From: Steinernema hermaphroditum
Taxonomy: Eukaryota > Nematoda > Chromadorea > Rhabditida > Steinernematidae
Reading direction: 5' to 3'
Length of the DNA: 64,000 bases
NCBI GenBank assembly: GCA_030435675.1
Contig: CM059624.1
Location: 6,038,769-6,102,768 of the forward strand
Both the position numbers and the translations under genes were made by a program. The notes below the pieces were generated by a model. The model was not told the origin of the DNA and ran no database searches. It was given only the letters and a program-made list of their open reading frames with translations. This document shows positions 13,301-24,377 of the stretch, in pieces (positions within the stretch are counted from its first letter, which is position 1; each line of letters starts with the position of its first letter).

Positions 13301-13978
13301 CGTCCTCAGCTTCGCTTTCAGTGTGAGTTTCATTATTATTGTTCTGCTGAAGTAAACAGAAAGACATTGCCTTAATCTAAAATCTAAACTTTCTGCTACC
13401 GTACACTGCATCTCGAATTTAGACATATCTCCCCAGGAGCAACCGGAGAATCGGGAGCATCCCGAAACGAACGAGAGTCCCGAACCGATTCCAGATGGAA
13501 TCGAATTTGAAACCGAGACATTAGAGCCCGTAGAAAGGGACAGAGACTCAGTTGACGCTGATCAACTCGATCATTCACCTCCCGCATGTGACCACGACGT
13601 TTTGTCTCCGACACCGCCTGCCCACCGAGCTCCGATCATTCTTAAGAGTGCGTTTTCTGAAACTTGCACGTCCATAATTTCCTAATTACAGTATCCCGCT
13701 ACCCAAAAACCACACAGAAGAGAGGCCGAAGAGCGTCCACTGAAGGATCTCCGAAAAAGCGCAGGAAAAGGAGAAAGAGGCGGGATGTTACGCCGGAGTA
13801 CAAACCCCCGCCTTGTCGCCGAAAGTTTGACGCGCCTCTGAGGAGCTCGGCACGGCTTCAGAAGAAGGTGCTTCAGGAAATCGATCGTGTAGAACAGGAG
13901 GAGCAGAGTGGAGAAGCCGCCAACAGTAGTCCGGAACAGGAATTTGACCCAAATTCTGACTCATCCTTACAATACTAA
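7334..13978 (+). CDS. Giant disordered modular protein, 26 exons, 1467 aa
   Basis: Exons: 7334-7399, 7443-7829, 8000-8080, 8183-8302, 8424-8549, 8643-8783, 8890-9024, 9071-9550, 9597-9926, 9972-10140, 10187-10276, 10517-10690, 10742-10801, 10850-11017, 11068-11109, 11156-11317, 11436-11603, 11697-11756, 11801-11866, 12011-12247, 12289-12498, 12541-12645, 12771-12962, 13200-13322, 13423-13647, 13692-13978. Frame is kept throughout. Introns 1-9 are all phase 0 and introns 10-25 are all phase 1. The N-terminus is Ser/Arg-rich (SR, SP and SSDDSS blocks, about residues 25-150). Exon 8 holds the only region that looks folded (about 80 residues, EALLELKRTQRLELERV). Later exons alternate basic blocks (KKRQKK, KKKKRIDR) with acidic DD/SDD clusters of CK2-site type, and the C-terminus has a KKRRKRRKRRD run. 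Likely a nuclear scaffold or chromatin-linked protein by composition. No known domain is seen. Exons 20-26 also occur as an inverted copy downstream. Confidence 0.8.
9468..9640 (+). repeat. Tandem duplication spanning an exon-intron-exon junction
   Basis: A stretch of about 60 bases near 9468-9530, coding for PFEPLKTQPSLTQK, recurs near 9578-9640. In the second copy the part matching the first codons is the 3' end of intron 9551-9596. A former coding AAG now serves as the acceptor, and coding resumes TQPNLTQKTSLP. Confidence 0.7.
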
Positions 13979-14493
13979 AGGTGCATGCAGCACAAGAAAT
14001 TAACTGTGATCATTGCTCATATTCGCTAAAGTCCATGTATTAAATATTCAGTTGAACTAAGTAGTCGGCTTTCTGAATCGATTCGGTTCGCAGAACGTAT
14101 AATTCGTTTCCTTATTTTGTAAAGAGAATTGCGATATATCTTGCATGATTAATGTCATTGATTCAAGAGTAAATGAAAGACAATCTGAATGCTTTGTGAG
14201 TGTATAGTGGAGTGCATAAATGAAGTCCATTTCGTTTGTGGAGTTACTATGAATGCATGTTATACAGTGGCGGCCATATAAATAAGGCACCCCCCTGAGA
14301 AAACTTGTTTTCTTCAGGAAACATCACAAATGAAACCGAAAATCAACTTAGAATCGGCTAAAACCACATAAAACACAGTTTTGGGCGTCGAAAATTACAT
14401 AGGTGAGCAAATGAGATCATTTTAAATGCTTATGGACATCACTTCCCCTTCAAAACTTAGAACCCCAACTTGGTCTGCATTCTTGTCCGGGTC
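11953..14493 (+). repeat. Left arm of 2.5 kb inverted duplication
   Basis: Every base compared between 11953 and 14493 matches the reverse complement of 14762-17302, with position sums constant at 29255. There is no indel, even in a 10-base A run. The arm carries intron 19 (part) through exon 26 of the giant gene, its 3' flank, and the left part of the Tc1-like element. Confidence 0.93.
13979..14264. other. 3' flank of giant gene
   Basis: AT-rich non-coding sequence after the stop at 13978. The only poly(A)-like motif is attaaa near 14039. It is mirrored exactly at 14991-15276. Confidence 0.4.
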
Positions 14494-14990
14494 CCGGAAC
14501 GATCTGAAAGAAGGAGTTTCTGAAATTTTCTTTCGCTTCTACGTTGTAGAGCGCATGGGAAAACCCCTTCTGGTCATCTTATGCTAATTGCCTAATACTA
14601 TATATGAAATAAAGCTGGACCTTTCAAAATCCTTTGAAAAACAACGTTTTTCCATTGTAAATTCCATGCTATGAGATGTCCACATCCGGAATTCGCTTGA
14701 ATTCCATTTTTCATGGAATAGAACATAAGTAGGGGTTTGACCGAACAAGAATGACCCGTTTGACCCGGACAAGAATGCAGACCAAGTTGGGGTTCTAAGT
14801 TTTGAAGGGGAAGTGATGTCCATAAGCATTTAAAATGATCTCATTTGCTCACCTATGTAATTTTCGACGCCCAAAACTGTGTTTTATGTGGTTTTAGCCG
14901 ATTCTAAGTTGATTTTCGGTTTCATTTGTGATGTTTCCTGAAGAAAACAAGTTTTCTCAGGGGGGTGCCTTATTTATATGGCCGCCACTG
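14265..14990. mobile_element. Tc1-like non-autonomous element with long inverted ends
   Basis: The element is 726 bases flanked by TA. Its ends read CAGTGGCGGCCATATAAATA inward from both sides, the CAGTG start and TA flank being typical of Tc1/mariner elements. Arms of about 229 bases surround a unique core at 14494-14761. No transposase is encoded, so it is a MITE-type derivative. The arms may be partly a product of the larger inverted duplication, because the flanking DNA is inverted too. A second, partial copy lies at 17310-18011. Confidence 0.75.
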
Positions 14991-17302
14991 TATAACATGC
15001 ATTCATAGTAACTCCACAAACGAAATGGACTTCATTTATGCACTCCACTATACACTCACAAAGCATTCAGATTGTCTTTCATTTACTCTTGAATCAATGA
15101 CATTAATCATGCAAGATATATCGCAATTCTCTTTACAAAATAAGGAAACGAATTATACGTTCTGCGAACCGAATCGATTCAGAAAGCCGACTACTTAGTT
15201 CAACTGAATATTTAATACATGGACTTTAGCGAATATGAGCAATGATCACAGTTAATTTCTTGTGCTGCATGCACCTTTAGTATTGTAAGGATGAGTCAGA
15301 ATTTGGGTCAAATTCCTGTTCCGGACTACTGTTGGCGGCTTCTCCACTCTGCTCCTCCTGTTCTACACGATCGATTTCCTGAAGCACCTTCTTCTGAAGC
15401 CGTGCCGAGCTCCTCAGAGGCGCGTCAAACTTTCGGCGACAAGGCGGGGGTTTGTACTCCGGCGTAACATCCCGCCTCTTTCTCCTTTTCCTGCGCTTTT
15501 TCGGAGATCCTTCAGTGGACGCTCTTCGGCCTCTCTTCTGTGTGGTTTTTGGGTAGCGGGATACTGTAATTAGGAAATTATGGACGTGCAAGTTTCAGAA
15601 AACGCACTCTTAAGAATGATCGGAGCTCGGTGGGCAGGCGGTGTCGGAGACAAAACGTCGTGGTCACATGCGGGAGGTGAATGATCGAGTTGATCAGCGT
15701 CAACTGAGTCTCTGTCCCTTTCTACGGGCTCTAATGTCTCGGTTTCAAATTCGATTCCATCTGGAATCGGTTCGGGACTCTCGTTCGTTTCGGGATGCTC
15801 CCGATTCTCCGGTTGCTCCTGGGGAGATATGTCTAAATTCGAGATGCAGTGTACGGTAGCAGAAAGTTTAGATTTTAGATTAAGGCAATGTCTTTCTGTT
15901 TACTTCAGCAGAACAATAATAATGAAACTCACACTGAAAGCGAAGCTGAGGACGGCCATCGAAATAAGGCGGAGTAGGAGCAGCACTGTCATGCATATTG
16001 CTGATGAAAGGTGCAGCTTCTTCCAATTCATGTTCATCTAAATTCGTAGTACAATCTAGAAGAAATAAAATGGATATAGCCGATTTCAAGTGAAACAAAG
16101 CTTCGCATTCTGTCAACATGGTGTGTGATCGCCGAAATCAACTTCAAAATGAACTTCCTGTCTCTTGCGATGGCAATTGATTCACAATTGGCAATTGATT
16201 ATAAGGTTTAAACGATTTTTTGCACGCCTTTTGAGAACACACGCCACGAGTGCGAACCTTGTTTTACTTGGAATCGAGTTTAGAACTCTTACAGTGAAGG
16301 AGGATCTGAGGACGGTAAATGGAAGGTGCGGTAGCCAGAAAGTCACTGCTAGGTTCGTTACGTAAAGAAGGTGCGGCTTCTACATCTTCTGCAGGTTCGA
16401 TTTCATCGATGTCCTTTCTCTTCTGCCCATCCTCTGCTACGTGCCTTCCTTCGTAATCGACTGAATTCGGGGTTCCATGCAGGTCTAAACAAGATCGAGG
16501 TAGTTAGATATTTCTCTCTATTTTCGTTGGGCTTTTTTTTTTGTAATGGAATGATTCGTTTTCAACTTAACAACCCAGCTGCTTCAGCTTCAGGTTTTGC
16601 AAGTGATACCTGGTGCAGGAGGCGCTTGGTAGCCGCCGAAGAATGTCCAGCTGCCGCCCGGAAAGAACGGCGTCGCCGAGTAGGAGCTCTCCAAACGATT
16701 CGGCTTCGCTGACTCTGAAGACTTTCAGTAAAAAAAGGACGATGTTGGTGCTCTACCAGAAACAGAGAAGTCTTCAAGTTGTGGAAGAGAAGGAAGAGAG
16801 CCTCCGGGAGAAGAGAAATCATTGACTTCCGGCGTTGAGGACTCACTTCGATGTCCTACGTCTGAAGAAGACGGCAACAGATCCAATCGCTCATACAATC
16901 CGGACTCCGGATCCTCCGTGCTGTCTTCGACTTCGCCGTCGTCGTTTTCAGTGGATGTCACGTCATCTTCAAATGAATAATGGAAACTCCCTTTGAAATG
17001 CACATACCAGGGTCAATAGGACCATCTCCAACTGGCTCTCCCGTTCGGTAGGCATACTGCTTCTTTCTCAAGTACGGAGGTTCAGGCTGCGGAGAGTTTT
17101 CCTCGGATGTCGGAACAGAGCTCATAGAGGACGGGGAGGCCGTTGGCATTGGCGCTTTACCGTGGCCAACGAGTTCCTCTATGAACACAGCTTTCTGTTT
17201 GGAAGTCGCGCAGTGGACTGTTTCTGCCGCGTTTTGAGTGTCCTCTAAAAAGTTGAAGTTTAAGTATGTGTGATAGAACTGAAGGTGTGTTTCTGTTTCA
17301 TC
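14762..17302 (-). repeat. Right arm of 2.5 kb inverted duplication
   Basis: Mirror image of 11953-14493. It ends abruptly inside the copied intron 19 at 17302, where sequence switches directly to the interior of a second Tc1-like element copy. Confidence 0.93.
15277..17244 (-). pseudogene. 5'-truncated copy of giant gene exons 20-26
   Basis: Copied exons lie at 17008-17244, 16757-16966, 16610-16714, 16293-16484, 15933-16055, 15608-15832 and 15277-15563 on the minus strand. All splice sites and the stop codon are intact and the predicted peptides are identical to the parent. Exons 1-19 and any promoter are missing, so it has no start of its own. It could only be expressed by read-through, or as an antisense partner able to pair with the parent transcript. 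The lack of substitutions means it is very recent, kept identical by gene conversion, or an assembly artefact. Confidence 0.85.
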
Positions 17303-17309
17303 AACGTTT

Positions 17310-18011
17310 CAAAAACAACGTTTTTCCATTGTAAATTCCATGCTATGAGATGTCCACATCCGGAATTCGCTTGAATTCCATTTTTCATGGAATAGAACAT
17401 AAGTAGGGGTTTGACCGAACAAGAATGACCCGTTTGACCCGGACAAGAATGCAGACCAAGTTGGGGTTCTAAGTTTTGAAGGGGAAGTGATGTCCATAAG
17501 CATTTAAAATGATCTCATTTGCTCACCTATGTAATTTTCGACGCCCAAAACTGTGTTTTATGTGGTTTTAGCCGATTCTAAGTTGATTTTCATTAAGTAA
17601 AGCCCGACATTTGTTCAAAACGGACCCTATGGTAACCTTTTGAACTTTTCTGGTGTTCTATGAAGCGCCGTTGCGGAGCAGTTATTTCGAGTAAGGGCTA
17701 TCCTACCGAGTATTAATGTTAGTCAAGAAGTACTAGTCAGTCATTGTGTTTTTGTGCATTATTAGCGCATTTAGAACACCAAATACATGGGGTGCCTTAT
17801 TTATATGGCCGCGGCGAATTGGGTATGACCAAAATATGGATTATTTTGGGTTCGATTTTCTGTGTTTCAAGTGGCGTGATTAATTCTATCTTGTTCGGCA
17901 AAGCTTGTAATCCGATTCTGACATATAGACATCTAATCGGTTTCATTTGTGATGTTTCCTGAAGAAAACAAGTTTTCTCAGGGGGGTGCCTTATTTATAT
18001 GGCCGCCACTG
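17310..18011. mobile_element. Second, broken copy of the Tc1-like element
   Basis: 17310-17591 matches the core and right half of the 14265-14990 element, and 17938-18011 matches its right terminus including CCGCCACTG followed by TA. The left part is missing at the junction with the duplicated arm. A segment of about 346 bases interrupts it at 17592-17937. Confidence 0.8.
17592..17937. mobile_element. Insertion inside the Tc1-like copy
   Basis: This segment is absent from the other copy. Near 17789-17812 it contains GGGGTGCCTTATTTATATGG followed by CCGC, which is the terminal motif of the same element family. It may be the remnant of a nested relative. No coding capacity seen. Confidence 0.5.
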
Positions 18012-18013
18012 TA

Positions 18014-20513
18014 TGTGTTTGTCCATGGAACGTTTCGTTCAGAGTAAAGGCCGTAATCTGTTCCTGAATTGAACATGTTCATGCTCCTATCTGGGCCGTC
18101 GTGGCTAGTGACAGGGTTTTGCTCTAAAACAGTAAATTGGATACGAGCAGCTTCACAGAGGTAGATGAGGCATCCACTCATTTTCTGAATTACGTCCACT
18201 TGTTTTCGTCAGTCACTACAGGAAATAGGATTAGCTCCGACACATTTTCGTCTGAGAGCGCAGAGATCGGCGCTTTGAATCATAAACGATACTTGGAAGC
18301 TTTCAGTTATGTGCGACTCATATTTTCATAACATTCATTCATGAACTGCCTTCCATGTGCGGTCCCTAACCCAGTCATTCTCTTGTGATGAGATCAGAAT
18401 CCGTAAATGGTTACGTTTAAAATCTTCATCTTTCTTTCCAGAAATAACCTTATCTTACACAGCACTTACTTTAGTCTCTATAGCTAGCATGTCCAGAATA
18501 CGAGATGAGCTTATCCAAAATCCCCTTTATTCTTTGGTGTATGTCTCCAATTTAAATAAAGATGTGAAGATCTCGTATGACGCCGATCTATCTCGCGTCT
18601 CACGTGATTGCTTCGTGCGTCACCCATTTGGACAACCGGCACCTGGTGATCCTCCCATTTGAATCCCTGGAGACATCAGAGGTGGCTCAACTTTCATCGC
18701 CATCTTCGACTTTCATTATTAGAGAGGCTGTGAATCGACTGGACTATGTGTCGTGAACGGAACGTCGCGTGTGGTGCAACTTTAATTAGAGTTTAATAAT
18801 AAGCACTGACACGCTACGATAATTCTCTTCGGCGCCGATTTCGACGCCCGGCGAAATGGGATTAGTCGGAGATCCGCGCGTGCGACTGGATTATTAACTT
18901 AATTAGCCTATGCAAAACCGCCTTATAGTTAAGAATAAGTAGCTTCATTTATGACGTTGCATTATATGCCCCAAGCAATTGATAGATTGGATCCTGGGCA
19001 AATTTCATGTCCATCTCCTGTTTCGAAAATAAATAAACATGTCTTCGGAAGCTCGCTTAGGAGCTTGGAGCCTAACGACTCACGGCGGCTTATACTCCAA
19101 TGCAATTGAGCTTTAAAGTGTACATCAAAGCTTTTAGGAGACAAAATCATCGGCAAATAAAAGGCAACAGCTATGACTCTCCTTATATTCAATTGAGCTT
19201 GAGCTTTAAATTTAAGCTTGAGCTTCAACATAATGACTTAGGCCCTTTGTATCCTTTAGAAATTGCACCTTATTGTCTATGACGTTTTCCACGTTCTTCA
19301 TGGCGACATGCACACTTATTAACACTTAGACTTTCCTACAAGCAGCATAAGAAACACATACGTTCATGAGGTTCAGAATAGCTCATTCCGAACATTTGCA
19401 CTATTGTTGCTCTTACAAAGCAGGCACATTTCTACGCCAAAACCAGTAGTAGAAAGTTGATTAGCTCTGATTGCTCAGAATGCAGCTCCAGCTCTAGCAT
19501 CTTCCTGCCCTCTACCTTGCGGCTCCGGCTTAGGCGCATGCCTAGATATTTTAAATAATCCCTGTGTTGCCTTGTTACTTGCCTAAGTGACGATCCTTGC
19601 GGTATCCTGGAATCACTCCTTCCTGCCCGGGAAGCACTCAATGTGCATCGTCCCTGCTTTTAATCATACCGATTTTTTTGGGTTTCCGCTGGTTTCCACT
19701 CATTGGTTTTTTTTGCCGCTTCCCTCCGCAACGGACAACAGGAACGTAAACAAAATACGAACGCTCAGAAATGGTCACTCGCTTCTCCTATGGAAATGCC
19801 TCTACAATTTCAACGTTTCTGTTTCCAGTGAAAGGCTCAATTTTGACTACGCTTTAGAGCATCTCACAGGATCACGGCTGCACGATGAAGAAAGCCTTTT
19901 GTGGCCCGCCATCTAGATATCACTGTCCCGCCAAAGACGATATCCATCTCCATATAAACAATCCTTGGAACACAGCATAAACACCTTTTTTCCTCCTATC
20001 TGTGCCCACTCACGTGCCCGCAACGGCGACGTGCAGCCGCGATAGGCCCCTTGCCACCGTCGATACCGCGTTCGTCTTCTAATTGGCGACCTTCGGCGTC
20101 TCCTCCCTCAAAGTTCCATTTTTCCGAATTATGCCCTGAACCGGTTCCAACGTCTACCCCTTTTCTGATCTTTTCTTCCTCTCTTACTTCACTTTTTAGA
20201 CCCTAACCGACCCGCTCGCCCTCACATATGCTCTCCAGCCTTGTTATCTCGACGGATAAGGCCGAAAGGGATGTGTGCACATTATGATCATTACTCCCGT
20301 TCCCCTCACGCGCCGTTTCTTGTCACTCAAAGCACAAATCGATATAAATGTGTTCTCGCGCCGACAATCCGGGTGGCTTCGTCGCCTTTTGCAATGAAAC
20401 ACGCGGCGCCACTCAGAGTGCACGTGCTCGCGAGCTGTTTTTATCTCCCTCCCGATAAGTGTTTATTTGTTTGTTTTAGTCTTTCCTCCACTACAGCGAC
20501 ATACGACAAAAAT
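18014..20513. other. Gene-free stretch, regulatory-looking
   Basis: No exon chain found. 18770-18930 carries clustered TTAATTA, TTTAATAATAA and GATTATTAACTTAATTAG sites between GC-rich segments, the look of a homeodomain-bound enhancer. A direct repeat of gcttgagctt lies at 19197-19230. Probably the upstream region of the next gene. Confidence 0.35.
20481..20496 (+). promoter_or_regulatory. Probable spliced-leader acceptor
   Basis: 'ctttcctccactacag' ends 17 bases before ATG 20514. A second acceptor-like 'ttgttttag' lies just upstream. Inferred. Confidence 0.3.
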
Positions 20514-23500
20514 ATGTCATTCACAGGTAACTACAGTACTTATTGTTTCAACATTATACTGATAATACAATTAGTCACAGTTAGTAACAATATTTATCAT
20601 TGTCCAAAGACCAATTCTCACTTAAGCTAATCGCTATAATTCGCGACAAAAGGCGCAAACAGCCAAGTCATCGCTTAGACGATTACAGCTCGCAATAGAA
20701 AACAGTTTACGTGTTCAATCTCTCAATAGCACTAGACGTAGAGGCATTTTCTGCTCGACTGGAAGCGTAGACAGCTCTAATTATTCATTAATTATTTTTG
20801 TTTTTGACCGAGTTCGAAAAGATTCCAAAAAGTGGCATATTTGAATTTCAACAAAACAATCGAACTAAATCGCTGTAATTTTTTTATTCAACTAATTATT
20901 AAACTAGAATATTAAACTTTATTAATTGATTTCTTTTTTCCTCGTCCACTCTATTCTATCGGTCCGTACACGAAAATGACGGATGTGGTAATTACGTTGT
21001 AATTTCGCAATGCTCACTTATACGACTTGTTTGTTTGATATGTCCACTTAGTTCTCGTCAGCAAACATGTATTCTGGACTCACCTTTGAGAGACTGCTGA
21101 TTTTTTGGACAATTACGTCTTCACAGACCGCTGATGCAAGCCCACATCAACTAGACAACATGCAGGGCTACCATGTGCACATAAAAGCTAAAGCGAGTTA
21201 TTTGTCTCATGCGGAAATAAAGACAAAATGAGGAAAAAATGGCTCAAAAAGCGACAAAAAAAGACCTAGACCGCATGCTTCCAAATTGACAGCTACAACA
21301 TCTCCTTATCTCAAGCTGAGACAACCTTGTTAACTAGCATCTTATCAGGACAATATTGTAGGGATTAGTTAGCTCTACCTGACCACAGTATGTCCCTTCT
21401 GAAAGTATACGACATTGTGAGGAAATACTTCGATTCCCAATGAGAGTTCGAACTTTTTTGATCATGAACCTAGCTAATTATTTGAAGGGAGAATGCTTTT
21501 CAAAGCTGCGCAATATTGACGAATTGTACGAATATGCCTTTCATGAAATAGTCATGGTTAGGCTAGTAAACAACCATTGAGATGATTTATTTTTCGCGCA
21601 TCCAATGCAAGCAATTCACTGCTATTCTTTTCATTAAAGCTGCCACATTTACAACCACCAGCTTAGTATCACCAAATTGAATGAACATAAATCACAGAAT
21701 TCAATTGTAAAGAAATTCACTTTTAGTACGAATTATCCGGGTCGAGTCGTTGGACCAACCGGAGTCGTTCAACGCGAAGCTCCCGTTCTCCACCAACGCT
21801 AGGAACGTCGACTACGCCGCCGACTTCCACTCCTCCAAAGACCTCGCAAGGGTAGAAAAAGTGAGGTCCGAAAGGGTAAGCAAAGTCAAGTGTTTTGGAT
21901 AAACAGTGTCTTTACTTCAGACGATAAATCTGACCTGCGCCTTCAATAACTTGAAGACGCCAGAAAAGGTATCGTTTCTTTTTTTTTAATTCTAGAGGTG
22001 TCTATGAAGCATGCATGCCAAGTTCTGACAACAGAATCATAAGTCACAAATCATGAAGTGAGCCGACCTTGTCCGTATTGTGAAATTTCGTGGAGTCTTC
22101 ACGATCTCCATGTTTAGGATAGCGCCTCAGGCACCTTCCCCTGCGAGGCCACCGCCTCGACCTCTCGCAGCTTCCAAGTAAGTCCAGTAGAAACCTTTCA
22201 TGAAGAATGTGTTTTGTTGAAGATCGTTAATGACGACCAAGAAATCGCCTTCGAGAGGCCCGAAAGAACGGTATGTAATTCTGCATTTGTTTGTGTTTTG
22301 CTATGGTTCGTAACACAAAGAGCCATATCCAATTGAGTTCTAAGGCGATCAATCCAATTGTAGGACTGTGTAAGCGGGACTGTTCGCCAGAAGATAATGG
22401 CCTCAGTCACCCGCTATTTCAAGGTAAAAAAGACACCGAGCTCCAGGGAAACATGACATTTCAGGTGAAAGAGCAGGTGGAAGAAATCTGCTTGGAAAAA
22501 AGAGCACAGCAGGTATGGCGTTGTTTATAGACGTCCAAAATCTAGTGTATATTCTACGACTCTCTAAATTATAATCAGATGATGCTCAATGGCTTTCAAA
22601 AAATTTTAGGCCCACGTCATCGGCAGTCTTCCTCTTACGAGGCTCGCCTCCGCATCTCGTAGCTTCCAGGTAAGAAGCTTTCGCACCTTGCTTACAACTC
22701 CTGGTTTTCCTTAGATCGCCGAGGAATCTGCAGAGGTGGAGCTCAAAGGAGCGCCCAAAAAGGTATGGCCAGTTATCTTTCGATCTCTGTTTATCACAGT
22801 GTTAAGATCGTATAGAAGATGATCAAACGGGGGTATTTTAGGACAGCACCACCGGCACTCTTCCGTTGAAGATGGCCGCGTTAGCGTCCCGATCCTTCAA
22901 GGTAATCAGAATTGTCTAGCACGGGCTTAATTTCTCTGACTTTAGGTCGGAGCAGCGAGATATGACGCCAGTCTGGAGAAGTCTGTTGTGAAGGTATAAA
23001 GCGATCTGTAATCTGTGCAAAGCAATTTCTCCTTTAGGCGGGTACCTTCTCAACAATTCCCTTAAAGACGTCCGCCTCAGCTTTCGCTTCATTCGTAAGA
23101 ATGAACTGATCACCCCTCCCATAATACAGTTGACCCTGTTTCAGCGAACCGAGGAGCTCTATTTGGGATTCCTCGATTGGGCGGTATGAGACCAATCAGT
23201 TCTAATCGAAAGTGGTTTTATGTTGTAGGCGAATAACGCGGTTGAGACGCTCAGGAAGCCCATAGGGATGCGGAGGAAGGTAGGCATTATGATTATCTCG
23301 GCTATGATAAGTGCTTCAAAAACGAACGCATTTTCATCTCTCTTACAAATGAGGCTTTAGGTCGTCAACGAACGCCCCACCTCCACGGTGCATCTTGGCC
23401 AGGCCACCCCATCTACATCTGAGGTAATTGGCCAAACGCGTTCAGCTTCAGTTCCAAAATGCATTCAGAAGGAGAAGGTGTGCGGTCCAGGCGTCTTCCA

Positions 23501-24377
23501 CAAGAACGAACAGGAGGAGGTGAGCACGACATAGTCTTCCACCTACCGTTTATTTCTTTTTAAGAGCACCTCGAAAGACTTCTACACGAAGAACTCTTGT
23601 TGCGTGGAAGCCACATTCAAAGCGCCCGCGAAAGTATGCTCACTAAATGGAACGCTGTTTCCCTGAAAGGCACTTTTAGGCAAAGAGCCATCGGAAGATG
23701 AGGCGAGGATCGGAGAAGATCAACCTCACGATCATGCGGAGATGTGGGGTAAGAAGTATAATTTCAGTGGTTCTCGACTGATTGGCTGTTTCAGGTGTAC
23801 TGCAGCCAGCTGACTCGGGAGTTGAGGAAGAGCCGCGAACAGGAAGAGGAGGAAAAAGTACGGTGACTTTAGAAAACCACAAAATGCCTAAGAAGACAAA
23901 AAGTCGAAAACTCCACAATTTCTAATAAATTCAGGCTTCCAATACGGCTTCCGCTCAAAAGCCTCCTTCCCAGCAGTCTCCTCCACAAGAGTCCGGCCTC
24001 TCAGCTACACCTCCCAAACGCAGCCCTCGTCCCTTCAAAATGAAGAGGCGTCTGCAGGAGATGTGGGAGAATGAGAGAAGGTCGCGGATGCCTCCGCAAG
24101 AAGCGTTGCCTCCGAAAAAGGCGAAGACTGTCACCGACGAAGACTGTAGCCCGCTAGAGGCAAGCGCCGCAGAAGAAGGACACAGTCATCCTCGGGATCT
24201 TATTGTAAGCGTTGTCTTGTGTCAGCACACTTCATATCCACGTAGGTCCCATCCACGCCATCTCCACCGGACTCCAACCCACCCTCTGGCCCTTCGAGCT
24301 GTCGGCGATCAGAGCTCCACACGACCTCCAGAGTTCCGTCGCCGGACTCTGATGTCGACGTCACGGGAGAGTGGTGA
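20514..24377 (+). CDS. Micro-exon modular repeat protein
   Basis: About 21 exons encode roughly 480-490 residues. Exon 1 (20514-20526, MSFT) is inferred because its phase 1 fits exon 2 (21727-21875) across a 1.2 kb intron. All later introns are phase 0. Exons 3-12 (21921 to about 23097) alternate 48-base and 60-base units. The 60-base units encode related 20-mers (DSASGTFPCEATASTSRSFQ, DCVSGTVRQKIMASVTRYFK, AHVIGSLPLTRLASASRSFQ, DSTTGTLPLKMAALASRSFK, then a 19-residue AGTFSTIPLKTSASAFASF). The 48-base units encode 16-residue charged peptides such as IAEESAEVELKGAPKK. Further short exons of 13-23 residues follow. Then come a Pro/Gln-rich exon with a basic patch (PPKRSPRPFKMKRR) and PPKKAKT, and a Ser/Pro-rich end, VTGEW. 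No family is recognised. The first exon is the least certain part. Confidence 0.72.
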
